From Muribaculaceae bacterium (GTDB taxonomy: Bacteria; Bacteroidota; Bacteroidia; Bacteroidales; Muribaculaceae), in NCBI GenBank assembly GCA_017557425.1, contig JAFYYU010000007.1:139450-203449 (forward strand): DNA of 64,000 nt, given 5' to 3'. A program made the position numbers and the translations under genes. Positions within the stretch are counted from its first letter, which is position 1. Each line of letters starts with the position of its first letter. The notes beneath the pieces are model-generated. The model searched no databases and had not been told where the DNA came from. It saw only the letters and a program-made list of their open reading frames with translations. This document shows, one piece after another, positions 52,233 to 59,951 of the stretch.

Positions 52233-53195
52233 ATGATTACCTCAACAGGATATGATGAACTGAAGGACGTGATGGCCTATCTGGCCGAGGTGCCGTATGA
52301 CGTGGCGCGCAGGTCGCTTTACCACCCGGCCGAACTGTATGAAGGCTTCAACCCCGATGATGATGACAGTTACAGCCAGTGCTTTGACAGCTTGATTTAC
52401 CAGCGCTACAAGTCAATGGGGCAGCACACCAACAACGTGAAGGAACTGCTGGCGCGCACCTTGCACGATCACTGTATTCACACGGCGCTGGCACGGTTCT
52501 TCAAGACCCACGACCATCGCCGCAGCGTGGGTGTCATGGGTGGCCATGCCCTGCTCAGGACCGACAAAGCTTACCGCGAAATTGCCTTGTTGAGCCAGCG
52601 GCTCACCCAGGAGGGGTTTATCATGTTGAGCGGTGGCGGTCCCGGAGCGATGGAAGCAACTCACTTGGGGGCATGGATGGCGGGGTTCTCTAAACAAGAC
52701 ATGGAAGACGCCCTCGGCATGATGAGCATCGCGCCGTCGTTCAAGGATGCGGGGTGGCTTCGCACGGCTTTCGGCGTCATCGACAAGTATCCGCAGCAGG
52801 AGTATGTGAGCCTGGGCATTCCCACGTGGCTCTATGGCCACGAGCCGTCAACCCCGTTTGCCACCCACATTGCCAAATACTTTGAAAACAGCTTGCGCGA
52901 GGACCATATCCTCACTCTGGCCTTTGGTGGCACCATCTATGCCCCGGGCAGCGCAGGCACCCTGCAGGAAATCTTCCAGGAAGCGGTGCAGAACCATTAC
53001 TTGTCCTACGGCTTCTCCAGCCCGATGATTTTCCTGGGCAAGCAGTTCTGGACCGAGGAAATCCCCGTCTATCCCCTGATGGAGCGCCTGATGAAGACCG
53101 GCAAATACAAGAACCTGCTGCTCAACCTCACCGACGACATCGACGAGGTGGTCGACATCCTGCAGCAATTCAGCCACCAACAATCCCAAGAATAA
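52233..53195 (+). CDS. LOG (LONELY GUY)-family nucleotide phosphoribohydrolase-like protein
   Basis: A 320-residue protein of the LOG/lysine-decarboxylase-like family. The Rossmann motif VGVMGGHALLRTDKAYREIALL, the GGGPGAMEATHLGA motif and the signature APGSAGTLQEIFQEA (PGGxGTxxE, with Ser for the second Gly) are present. The N-terminal 85 residues and the insertion between the motifs make it longer than the 190-residue LOG proteins. Members release ribose 5-phosphate from nucleotide monophosphates; the annotation as lysine decarboxylase is historic. The substitution GSAGT should be noted when inferring activity. Confidence 0.88.
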   Translation: MITSTGYDELKDVMAYLAEVPYDVARRSLYHPAELYEGFNPDDDDSYSQCFDSLIYQRYKSMGQHTNNVKELLARTLHDHCIHTALARFFKTHDHRRSVGVMGGHALLRTDKAYREIALLSQRLTQEGFIMLSGGGPGAMEATHLGAWMAGFSKQDMEDALGMMSIAPSFKDAGWLRTAFGVIDKYPQQEYVSLGIPTWLYGHEPSTPFATHIAKYFENSLREDHILTLAFGGTIYAPGSAGTLQEIFQEAVQNHYLSYGFSSPMIFLGKQFWTEEIPVYPLMERLMKTGKYKNLLLNLTDDIDEVVDILQQFSHQQSQE

Positions 53196-53211
53196 CATGA
53201 AATGACATTAA

Positions 53212-53243
53212 TGGCCGTGGATGAGTGTTTCCATCCACGGCCA
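53212..53243. terminator. Terminator of the LOG gene
   Basis: TGGCCGTGGATG (53212-53223) pairs perfectly with CATCCACGGCCA (53232-53243), eight-base loop. Confidence 0.8.
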
Positions 53244-53254
53244 AATAGCAATGT

Positions 53255-53282
53255 CTCTAAACCCTAAACTTTAAACTTTAAT
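53255..53282. repeat. Heptanucleotide tandem repeat (CTCTAAA/CCCTAAA/CTTTAAA/CTTTAAT)
   Basis: Four contiguous seven-base units between the LOG terminator and the pyrH stop, of the same general type as at 31779 and 34314. Confidence 0.8.
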
Positions 53283-53300
53283 CTGCGAGCGAAGCGAGCA

Positions 53301-54014
53301 TTAAAGGGTGACGACGGTGCCGATGGGCTCGCCGGCCATGACCTTGCGCAGGTTGCCCACAACGTCCATGTTGAAGACGTGGATGGGCAGTTTGTTATCG
53401 CGGGCCATCACGGTGGCGGTCATGTCCATGACCTTGAGGCCGCGGTTGTAGATTTCGTCATAGGTGATGCGGTCAAACTTGGTGGCCGTGGGGTCCTTCT
53501 CGGGATCGGCGGTGTAGATGCCGTCCACGCGGGTGCCCTTGAGCATGACGTCGGCCTCTACCTCGATGGCACGCAGCGTGCTGCCCGTGTCGGTGGTGAA
53601 GAAGGGGCTGCCGGTACCGCAGGAGCAGATGGCTACCTTGCCGGCTTGCATGGCGTCGATGGCGCGCCACTTGCTGTAGGGCTCACCGATGGGGAACATG
53701 CCGATGGCGGTGAATACCTGGGCGGGCTGGCCGATGGCCTCAAGCGCCGAAGAGAGAGCCAATGCGTTGATGACCGTTGCGAGCATGCCCATCTGGTCGC
53801 CCTTCACGCGGTCAAAGCCCTGGGCGGCACCCTTGAGGCCGCGGAAGATGTTACCGCCGCCCACGACGATGGTGACCTGGACACCAGCGTCCACGATTTC
53901 CTTGATCTGGGTGGCATAGTCGGCTACACGCTGTGCATCGATGCCGCTGCCCTGCTCGGCTGCCAGCGACTCGCCGCTGAGCTTGAGCAATATGCGATGA
54001 TAGATAGGTGTCAT
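53301..54014 (-). CDS. pyrH: Uridylate kinase
   Basis: PyrH phosphorylates UMP to UDP, feeding all pyrimidine nucleotides. The 237-residue protein has the amino-acid-kinase fold typical of bacterial UMPK: RILLKLSGESL (phosphate loop), VVGGGNIFRG, DRVKGDQMGMLATVINALAL and the nucleotide-binding FFTTDTGSTLRAIEVEADVMLKGTRVDGIYTADP. It is full length. The upstream TPR gene ends with a strong hairpin only 14 nt before the pyrH start, and no separate promoter is visible, suggesting attenuation (see findings). Confidence 0.97.
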   Translation of the reverse strand: MTPIYHRILLKLSGESLAAEQGSGIDAQRVADYATQIKEIVDAGVQVTIVVGGGNIFRGLKGAAQGFDRVKGDQMGMLATVINALALSSALEAIGQPAQVFTAIGMFPIGEPYSKWRAIDAMQAGKVAICSCGTGSPFFTTDTGSTLRAIEVEADVMLKGTRVDGIYTADPEKDPTATKFDRITYDEIYNRGLKVMDMTATVMARDNKLPIHVFNMDVVGNLRKVMAGEPIGTVVTL

Positions 54015-54028
54015 AGTTTAGTTTTGAT

Positions 54029-54067
54029 AAAAAAGAGTTGGCTCAAAACCATGTTTTGACCAACTCT
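54029..54067 (-). terminator. Terminator hairpin directly before pyrH
   Basis: Arms AGAGTTGG-TCAAAAC in the sense of the minus strand, three-base loop, stem about 15 bp with one bulge, followed by T6 (54034-54029). It ends the TPR gene and sits in the pyrH leader, 14 nt before ATG 54014. Confidence 0.85.
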
Positions 54068-54095
54068 GAAGCATAAAATCATTATTTCGAGAGGA

Positions 54096-54788
54096 TTATT
54101 TGCCTGCAAGAGCATTTGCACGCTCCAAGTACTTGTCAATATTGAAGCCGTTCTGCTGGCCGTAGGTTGTGTACTTGTCCTTGATGGTCTGATAGATGGC
54201 GGCCTCCTCGGCATACTTCTTCTGACTGTGGAGGACGGTAGCCTTCTTGAGCATGAATGCAGGGGCATAAGCCTCGTTGTCACCAGCCAGGCTGATGGCC
54301 TTGTCATAGGCGCTGATGGCCTTGTCAAGCTTCTTGAGGTTTACATAGCAGTCACCCAGCAGCGACTGAGTGGCGGGGCCAATCAGGTTGCCGGCAGGGC
54401 TGAACTCCTCGAGGTGCTTTGCAGCCTTCTCGTATTCACCCTTCTGATAGAGCAGGATGGCAGCGTTGATGTGAGCGCGCTCACCGGCCTTGTTGCCAAA
54501 GTCCTCGGCTACCTTCTCGTAGTCCTTCAATACCTTATCCAGCTTTGCGGGATCATCCTGTGCCTGAAGCAGTTCGATGTCGGCCTCGCCGATTTTCTCC
54601 TTGGCTTCCTGCACGTTCTTGTTGTGGAGCCAGATGTAACCGCCAGCAAGCAGAGCCAGAATAGCGATACCGATAAGAGCCCAGTTGATGTACTTCTTGT
54701 TGTCTTCAATGCGTTGTGCCGCCGACGTCAGTGATTCATTCACCTCTTCGAGGGTCGTGCGGGCACTTTGATTTTGTTTTTTTGCCAT
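54096..54788 (-). CDS. Membrane-anchored TPR protein (YfgM-like)
   Basis: A 230-residue protein: an N-terminal soluble part of about 30 residues, one membrane helix (INWALIGIAILALLAGGYIWL, about 34-54), and a periplasmic helical domain with TPR-type repeats (AHINAAILLYQKGEYEKAAKHLEEF; LLGDCYVNLKKLDKAISAYDKAISL). This matches the single-anchor TPR family related to YfgM, thought to act with membrane-protein insertion or periplasmic chaperones. A minus-strand TACTTTTG element (54832-54839) lies 43 bp upstream. It ends in the hairpin before pyrH. Confidence 0.87.
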   Translation of the reverse strand: MAKKQNQSARTTLEEVNESLTSAAQRIEDNKKYINWALIGIAILALLAGGYIWLHNKNVQEAKEKIGEADIELLQAQDDPAKLDKVLKDYEKVAEDFGNKAGERAHINAAILLYQKGEYEKAAKHLEEFSPAGNLIGPATQSLLGDCYVNLKKLDKAISAYDKAISLAGDNEAYAPAFMLKKATVLHSQKKYAEEAAIYQTIKDKYTTYGQQNGFNIDKYLERANALAGK

Positions 54789-54831
54789 TTTTATTGTGTT
54801 AATTTTAATGTTTTCGACACTTTAGCGGGTG

Positions 54832-54839
54832 CAAAAGTA
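54832..54839 (-). promoter_or_regulatory. -7 element of the TPR gene
   Basis: Minus-strand TACTTTTG; a TTTG at 54864-54867 is 24 bp away, slightly long. Confidence 0.5.
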
Positions 54840-54942
54840 ATAGATAATATTAACATGAAAAAGCAAAAAGGCAACATTTTTTGTTTTATGGGCATTTTTG
54901 AGACCTTCTTTGGGGTTTTATAAACGACTAAGAGGCAAATTA

Positions 54943-54974
54943 TTTGCATTTTTGCCAGTTAAGTTGTAATTTTG
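54943..54974 (+). promoter_or_regulatory. Promoter of the zinc-ribbon gene
   Basis: TTTG (54943-54946) and TAATTTTG (54967-54974), spaced 20 bp, both perfect. Confidence 0.75.
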
Positions 54975-54999
54975 CGGTCACGACTAGATAGTGAACGAG

Positions 55000-55596
55000 A
55001 TGGAACTTAGATGCCCGCAATGTGGTAAATTGATGGTCATGTCACAGGAGGAACTTGTGATACACGACAGCCAGGTCGTGTGCCCCCAGTGCCTTGCCGT
55101 GTGCCGTTACATTGACGGCGCCCTGGTCGTGCGTGACGACAGCGACGCTCCTTATCGTCACACGGCCAGTGTTGCCACACCTAAGCAGGAAAGTACCAAG
55201 TTCTGCCATAGCTGCGGCAAGCAACTGCCTAGCGGCATCAAGTTCTGTCCCTATTGCGGCGCCGACCTGAGCGCTCCGTTTTCCCTGCCTAAAACTGTAG
55301 AAAAAAAGCCTGAGCCGACCCGTGTCCAAGCAAAGCCGCAAGCAACAAAACCTGTTGAGGCCAAAGTTGAACAGCCCAAGCCGTCCGTCGGGCATCAACC
55401 CACTCACAATCAAGTCGAGGACAAGTTGCGCACGATGTCGCGCCATTACAGCAATAGCGTGCGTCCCCGCCTGCACCAGCACGGCACCATGCCCAGCCGG
55501 GGCTTTAAGATTGCGGCTTACAGCATCATTATCGCCCTGCTCGTCGTTCTGGTGTGCATCATCATCGCAGGCCTCAATATCGAACCCACTATCTAG
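55000..55596 (+). CDS. Zinc-ribbon protein with C-terminal membrane anchor
   Basis: A 198-residue protein with four CxxC knuckles: CPQCGK (residues 4-9) with CPQC (about 24-27), and CHSCGK (about 66-71) with CPYCGA (about 81-86). Each pair forms a zinc ribbon of the RPB9 or double-zinc-ribbon type. A proline/lysine-rich linker (about 92-155) follows, and a single membrane helix (IIIALLVVLVCIIIAGL) closes the protein, so it is tail-anchored with the ribbons in the cytoplasm. A GTG at 54991 could add three residues. The role is unknown; such proteins may recruit partners to the membrane. Confidence 0.83.
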   Translation: MELRCPQCGKLMVMSQEELVIHDSQVVCPQCLAVCRYIDGALVVRDDSDAPYRHTASVATPKQESTKFCHSCGKQLPSGIKFCPYCGADLSAPFSLPKTVEKKPEPTRVQAKPQATKPVEAKVEQPKPSVGHQPTHNQVEDKLRTMSRHYSNSVRPRLHQHGTMPSRGFKIAAYSIIIALLVVLVCIIIAGLNIEPTI

Positions 55597-55640
55597 GAAT
55601 ATTCAGTCATTGAGCAGCCCGAGTTCATTCGATTGGTGCT

Positions 55641-55823
55641 GGTGAACTAGAAAAACTGCGCGACGCCATGGAACGCATGAACATGTCCGCACGCGCCTAC
55701 GACCGCATCCTCAAAGTCGCTTGCACCATCGCCGACCTCGAAGGCTGCCACGACGTCCTTACCCACCACATCATGGAAGCTATCGCCTACCGCAACCTCG
55801 ACCGCCCAAACTATTTGGGCACC
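55641..55823 (+). pseudogene. Relic of the yifB/comM 3' end
   Basis: About 180 bp encode [19 protein letters not shown] and on to [10 protein letters not shown], closely matching the last 60 residues of the yifB gene at 29216-30757, also at the nucleotide level. An in-frame TGA lies just upstream at 55611-55613, and there is no ATPase domain, so it cannot make a working protein. After NYLG the sequence is unrelated to the region after the real yifB. It lies 45 bp after the zinc-ribbon gene and before the terminator at 55839-55879. Confidence 0.85.
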
Positions 55824-55838
55824 AGGAAACGACATAAG

Positions 55839-55879
55839 AAATGCTTGTTGAGCAAAATTTCAAGTCTCAACAAGCATTT
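55839..55879. terminator. Terminator after the yifB relic
   Basis: AAATGCTTGTTGAG (55839-55852) pairs perfectly with CTCAACAAGCATTT (55866-55879), 13-base loop, then ATTAT. Confidence 0.8.
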
Positions 55880-55931
55880 ATTATCAGTAGAATGACCCTT
55901 TCAGGGTATATCATACTTCATTGAATAGTTG

Positions 55932-57353
55932 TTATTCAGCAGGCGACATCACAATCTCAATCCTGTTGCCAGTGGCAAGAAGTTGGCGGGCGAAGGCCGA
56001 AATCGACTCGGGTGTTATGGCGTTGAGCTCCTGCTCATAATCGGTCGTGTATTCAATACCATTCATGGCATATTCCATAATGGCGTTCGACCAGTACCAG
56101 CAGTCGTCTCTTACTGGCCGATTTTTGTGCCATTCGAGTTCTTCTTTCTTGAGTTCATCGAGACTTGCTGCATCGATGTATCCGCATGCGCGGAGCATTT
56201 CCTCTTTCAACATTCTGATGGCCTCGTCGGCAAACTCCGGCTTGACGTCAACAAAGGAGTGAACCTCGGTAAAAGTCATGTCGCCCTCCATGTAATGCTG
56301 CTCATTGCCCCCTACTCGACCGATGACACCGACATTCTCACCCATTTTGCTCCAGTATATTTTCGTTTTAAGATAGTTGCTCAAAAATTGAGCCTTGAGA
56401 GAGTTCTCCGAGGAATAGGGTATCTGGGTGTTGATCCAACGGATGTTGATTTTGGTTATTGGTGTCTCCATCTTGCTCTTGAAGTGACACACCGTCTCGC
56501 CCTGTGGGTAAGTGGCAACATTGACCCAGTTGGGCTTCACGCTCTTATCGGCTGGCAGCGAGGCGATATATCGCTCGATAAGTGGACGGATGTTGGACTC
56601 GTCAAAGGCCCCTGTGAACACGAAGGTGTAGCCAGCAGCGTTGGCGGTGCGCTCTTTGGCAATCTCGAGGATGCGGTCATAGTTGACCTGAGTCAAATCG
56701 TCTGCCTTGAGGCTCTTGTCACGCCAGTTGTGGTTATGTAACACGCTTCCAATCGAGTCAAGGAAAACAAATGTGGCATCATGGTCCTCACGAGCCTCTT
56801 CCCGAAGCGTGGTCTCATAGTTATTGAGCGCCTTTTTAAATCGGTCCTCGTCACGGGGGATAATGCTAGAGAACTGCAGATAAGTGAGCCGGAACAGGGT
56901 TTCCAGATCCTTGACTGTGGCAGAGCCATGGACATGATCAAAATCGATATCCATGCTTTGGAAGATTTCTACCTGCTTGTTATCGGAGGAGGTATCCCAA
57001 TTCCCCATTCGGTAATCTCCAAGAACATAATTGAACATCTCGCAGTTGGCCCAGTCTTCTTTGCCATAGAGTGATTTGCCGCCCCGTTGCCGTGCAGACA
57101 TCAAAATTTCGCCGTTCTCTGAATCGGTGGGCTTGATCAACACATGCACGCCGTTGCTCAGTTCCAGATCCTTGTAACCTAGTTTCTCGTTATAACTTTC
57201 CGTAACGATTTTCCCTTTCTTGGGCTTCTTTGACATCAAGGAATTCTTCACACTGGGTGAATTCTTGGCCATTGGGGTTGCGGCCGTCATCACGTTTGCG
57301 CTTAGTGCTGTTACCATGAGCAACAATGCTGCGATTCGTTTATTTGCTTTCAT
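55932..57353 (-). CDS. C-terminal half of an M16 metallopeptidase with its own signal peptide
   Basis: A 473-residue exported protein. The signal peptide is at 1-25. Residues about 58-470 match the second half of the approximately 940-residue Bacteroidetes M16 peptidases: the start YKDLELSNGVHVLIKPTD, RGGKSLYGKEDW, FVFTGAFDESNIRPLIERYIASLP, and the ending LLATGNRIEIVMSPAE. The zinc-binding HxxEH motif of the first half is absent, so it should not be catalytic by itself. M16 halves can work as separate subunits in heterodimers, so it might partner an active half elsewhere. It is next to the yifB relic, in a region with signs of rearrangement. Confidence 0.83.
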   Translation of the reverse strand: MKANKRIAALLLMVTALSANVMTAATPMAKNSPSVKNSLMSKKPKKGKIVTESYNEKLGYKDLELSNGVHVLIKPTDSENGEILMSARQRGGKSLYGKEDWANCEMFNYVLGDYRMGNWDTSSDNKQVEIFQSMDIDFDHVHGSATVKDLETLFRLTYLQFSSIIPRDEDRFKKALNNYETTLREEAREDHDATFVFLDSIGSVLHNHNWRDKSLKADDLTQVNYDRILEIAKERTANAAGYTFVFTGAFDESNIRPLIERYIASLPADKSVKPNWVNVATYPQGETVCHFKSKMETPITKINIRWINTQIPYSSENSLKAQFLSNYLKTKIYWSKMGENVGVIGRVGGNEQHYMEGDMTFTEVHSFVDVKPEFADEAIRMLKEEMLRACGYIDAASLDELKKEELEWHKNRPVRDDCWYWSNAIMEYAMNGIEYTTDYEQELNAITPESISAFARQLLATGNRIEIVMSPAE

Positions 57354-57408
57354 AAGCTGATCCGTCTTTTGTTATGTTATTAGTGATGGCTATTTTGTTT
57401 CGCAGCCA

Positions 57409-57440
57409 CAAAAATAATGTACCGTAGCATGCCACACAAA
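57409..57440 (-). promoter_or_regulatory. Promoter of the M16-half gene
   Basis: Minus-strand TATTTTTG (57409-57416) and TTTG (57437-57440), spaced 20 bp, both perfect, so the truncated gene is probably expressed. Confidence 0.75.
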
Positions 57441-57717
57441 CAAATCTTGCAAAAAAACTCCAAAGGTCTATTTTTTGCGCATTTCTGTCTAATAATTTTA
57501 CACTTTTGCTCGTGCTACTTGGGAAAACAGTCCGTATAGCACCAGAAATGGTATCATGTGGATGCTTTTTTTGATGTTAACTCGCCAAAGAGAAAAAGAA
57601 AATAGAAGAAAATAGGGAATATAATAGGGACGGTTCTTTTGATGTAATTTCTTCTTAAGAGAGAAAATATGAAAATCTTGGGAAAATCTTCCCAGAAAGC
57701 CCCCCAAAAATACAAGA

Positions 57718-57745
57718 TCCGCTGGCAGATGAAAATGCCAGCGGA
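57718..57745 (-). terminator. Terminator of the aminopeptidase P gene
   Basis: TCCGCTGGCA (57718-57727) pairs perfectly with TGCCAGCGGA (57736-57745); minus-strand T-rich flank follows. Confidence 0.8.
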
Positions 57746-57786
57746 CCTGTTTGTCGGTATTCTTCTTATCTGTGAAGTGGTGTAAA

Positions 57787-59187
57787 TCAGCAGGAAGCCA
57801 TGAAGTCCTCGACATCCTTGGGATGGTAGGGGATGCGCTTCTCGCCCAGGAAACGGCAGCCGTCGGCGGTGATGAGGATGTCGTCCTCGATGCGGATTCC
57901 GCCAAAGTCCTTGTAGGTCTCCAGTTTGTCGAAGTTCAGGAACTCGGCGCAATGGCCGCTGGCACGCCAGTCGTCGATGAGGGCGGGAATGAAGTAGATG
58001 CCCGGCTCATCGGTCACGACAAAGCCTTCCTGCAGGCGACGGCCCATGCGCAGGCAGTTGGTGCCGAACTGATCCAGGTTGGGGCGTGTTTCCTCGTCAA
58101 AACCGACGTAGATCTGTCCCAGACCTTCCATGTCATGTACATCCATACCCATCATGTGTCCCAGGCCGTGAGGCAGGAACATGGCATGGGCACCTGCAGC
58201 GACGGCCTCGTCCACATCGCCCTTCATCAGGCCCAGTTCTTTGAGGCGCTCGGTCATCCTGCGGCACACGGCCATGTGCACGTCAAAATACTTCATGCCG
58301 GGCTTGGAGATGCCTAAAGCCAGGTCGTGGCACTCCTCGACAATGCGGTAGATGTCGAGTTGGCGCTGGTCATACTTGCCGTTGACAGGCATCGTGCGGG
58401 TGTTGTCACTGCAGTAAAACTCCATAGTCTCGGCACCGCAGTCACACAGGGCGAGGCGGCCAGCCTCGAGCGGGGTCATCGACGGGTTGCCGTGCATGAT
58501 CTCGCCATGCTGCGAGAAGATGGTGGCAAAGCTCACCTTAGCGCCGTAGCTCTCGGCGATACCGTCAATCTGCCCACCGATGTATTTCTCGGTCACGCCC
58601 GGTTTGATGAGGCGCATCGCGGTGGTGTGCATCAGGTAGCCCACCTCGGCGGCACGTTCCAATTCGGCAATTTCCTCGGCCGTCTTGACCGAACGCATGT
58701 TGATAACGGCCATGCGCAGGTCGTGGGACACGGCTTCGGCCTGTTTGTCGGGGTGGATACCTAACAGATCCATGATTTGGATCTTGGTGTCATGGCGATA
58801 GGGGGGCAGGAAGTGGATGCGGCGGCCTTTGGCTTTTGCCTCGTCACAGATGACCTGCAGCTGCTTCATCGGGGCGGAATTGGCCACTCCCACCTGTGCG
58901 GCCATGTCGGCCACGCTGTCCACTGAGCCATACCACACGATATCCTCAATGTCGATATCGTCGCCCACGAGGGTCTCGACATTGTTGTCGATGTCAATCA
59001 CGCCCACCAGCCCGTCGCGTTGCTGACCAAAGTAGTACAGGAACGACGAGTCCTGACGGAAGGGATAATAAGCGTTGTTAGGATAGTTACACGGCGACTC
59101 GTTGTTGCCAAAGAGTAAAATCACGCCGTCGCCCACGAGTTTCTTTAACTCGTTGCGGCGACCGATGTAAGTCTGTTTGCTGAACAT
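57787..59187 (-). CDS. pepP: Xaa-Pro aminopeptidase (peptidase M24B)
   Basis: Aminopeptidase P removes the N-terminal residue preceding proline, using two metal ions. The 466-residue protein has the AMP_N domain (about 1-150; FSKQTYIGRRNELKKLVGDGVILLFGN and PFRQDSSFLYYFGQ) and the M24 pita-bread domain. The metal ligands are visible: CDCGAE, YCSDNTRTMP, HGLGHMMGMDVHD, DEPGIYF and GIRIEDDILIT. It is cytoplasmic and full length. It lies 50 bp after the DUF2807 gene in the dus cluster, so it may share its transcript. Confidence 0.95.
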   Translation of the reverse strand: MFSKQTYIGRRNELKKLVGDGVILLFGNNESPCNYPNNAYYPFRQDSSFLYYFGQQRDGLVGVIDIDNNVETLVGDDIDIEDIVWYGSVDSVADMAAQVGVANSAPMKQLQVICDEAKAKGRRIHFLPPYRHDTKIQIMDLLGIHPDKQAEAVSHDLRMAVINMRSVKTAEEIAELERAAEVGYLMHTTAMRLIKPGVTEKYIGGQIDGIAESYGAKVSFATIFSQHGEIMHGNPSMTPLEAGRLALCDCGAETMEFYCSDNTRTMPVNGKYDQRQLDIYRIVEECHDLALGISKPGMKYFDVHMAVCRRMTERLKELGLMKGDVDEAVAAGAHAMFLPHGLGHMMGMDVHDMEGLGQIYVGFDEETRPNLDQFGTNCLRMGRRLQEGFVVTDEPGIYFIPALIDDWRASGHCAEFLNFDKLETYKDFGGIRIEDDILITADGCRFLGEKRIPYHPKDVEDFMASC

Positions 59188-59237
59188 ATCAAAGATTTTA
59201 GTTGTTAGTTTATGAGTTATTGGTTGTTAGCGTTTTG

Positions 59238-59951
59238 TTATTCCATGGGGATAGCCTTGATGGTGCCCAACTTGTGCACGGTAACTTTGCTGGGCTTTCC
59301 CTTATAATAGACTTTGCCTGTTCCGCTGCCGCTCACCTTGAGGTTGCCGCCATTGACATGACAGCCCATTGAGCCGGTGCCCATGATGCGGCACGATACG
59401 TTTGTCGCGGTGACGTTGTCGGCCTGGATTTCGCCCGTTCCCACGAGACGCAACGACAGGTCATCACACGAGCCGTCAGCGATGATTTTGCCTTTGCCGC
59501 TCAGGATTTGCAGTTCCAGTTGTGATGCTTTCAATCCCCTTGCGATAACCTTGCCGTTGTCGGTGAGGCGTACCTTGAAGGTCTTCATTGGCGGCAGGCC
59601 GTTGATTCTCAGGGTGCTGTCCCCGGAATTTTCGGCCCCTTCAAGCGATGACGAATAGACCGTGATGGTAGGCAGATTGCCCGAGCGCTCATACTCGTCG
59701 GCCACCTGTATGCTCAACTGTCCCTTGCTGGACAGGGTGAACATGATGTGGTCGGCGACATTCTGGGGACAGGTGAGTACCGCCAGGCCTGCCGAGTCGG
59801 CATTGCAGCGGTAGTTGACGTTGATGTCATCCATCAGCGCCAGCCGGGTGAAATTCCCCACCTTGACCTCATGGCGTGTGGCTTGGGCCATGCCTGCCGT
59901 CGCCACGATGACCATCAATATGATACTAATCAGTCCTCGCTTCATCTTCAT
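59238..59951 (-). CDS. DUF2807 (GIN-domain) secreted protein
   Basis: A 237-residue protein with a signal peptide (about 1-23, from MKMKRGLISIILM). The GIN/DUF2807 domain fills about 25-225 as a chain of short beta-turns with glycine-rich G-x-G segments (SGKGKIIADGSCDDLSLRLVGTGEIQADNV, SGSGTGKVYYKG). These proteins form right-handed beta-helices and are found on Bacteroidetes surfaces, role unclear. ATG 59951 or 59945 overlaps the dusB stop (59926) by about 20-26 bases, so translation is coupled. The longer frame up to 60068 lies inside dusB and is not used. Confidence 0.88.
   Translation of the reverse strand: MKMKRGLISIILMVIVATAGMAQATRHEVKVGNFTRLALMDDINVNYRCNADSAGLAVLTCPQNVADHIMFTLSSKGQLSIQVADEYERSGNLPTITVYSSSLEGAENSGDSTLRINGLPPMKTFKVRLTDNGKVIARGLKASQLELQILSGKGKIIADGSCDDLSLRLVGTGEIQADNVTATNVSCRIMGTGSMGCHVNGGNLKVSGSGTGKVYYKGKPSKVTVHKLGTIKAIPME

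Larger units (their letters stand above)
57354..57786. other. Intergenic region between M16 half and aminopeptidase P
   Basis: Holds the M16-half promoter and the pepP terminator. Between them (about 57450-57715) is purine-rich, AT-rich sequence with weak T-tract hairpins and no gene I can support. Confidence 0.6.

Noticed and set aside
57498-57905. 135-residue minus frame after aminopeptidase P
   Set aside because: It includes the end of pepP out of frame and the AT-rich gap; composition and lack of start signals make it a chance frame.
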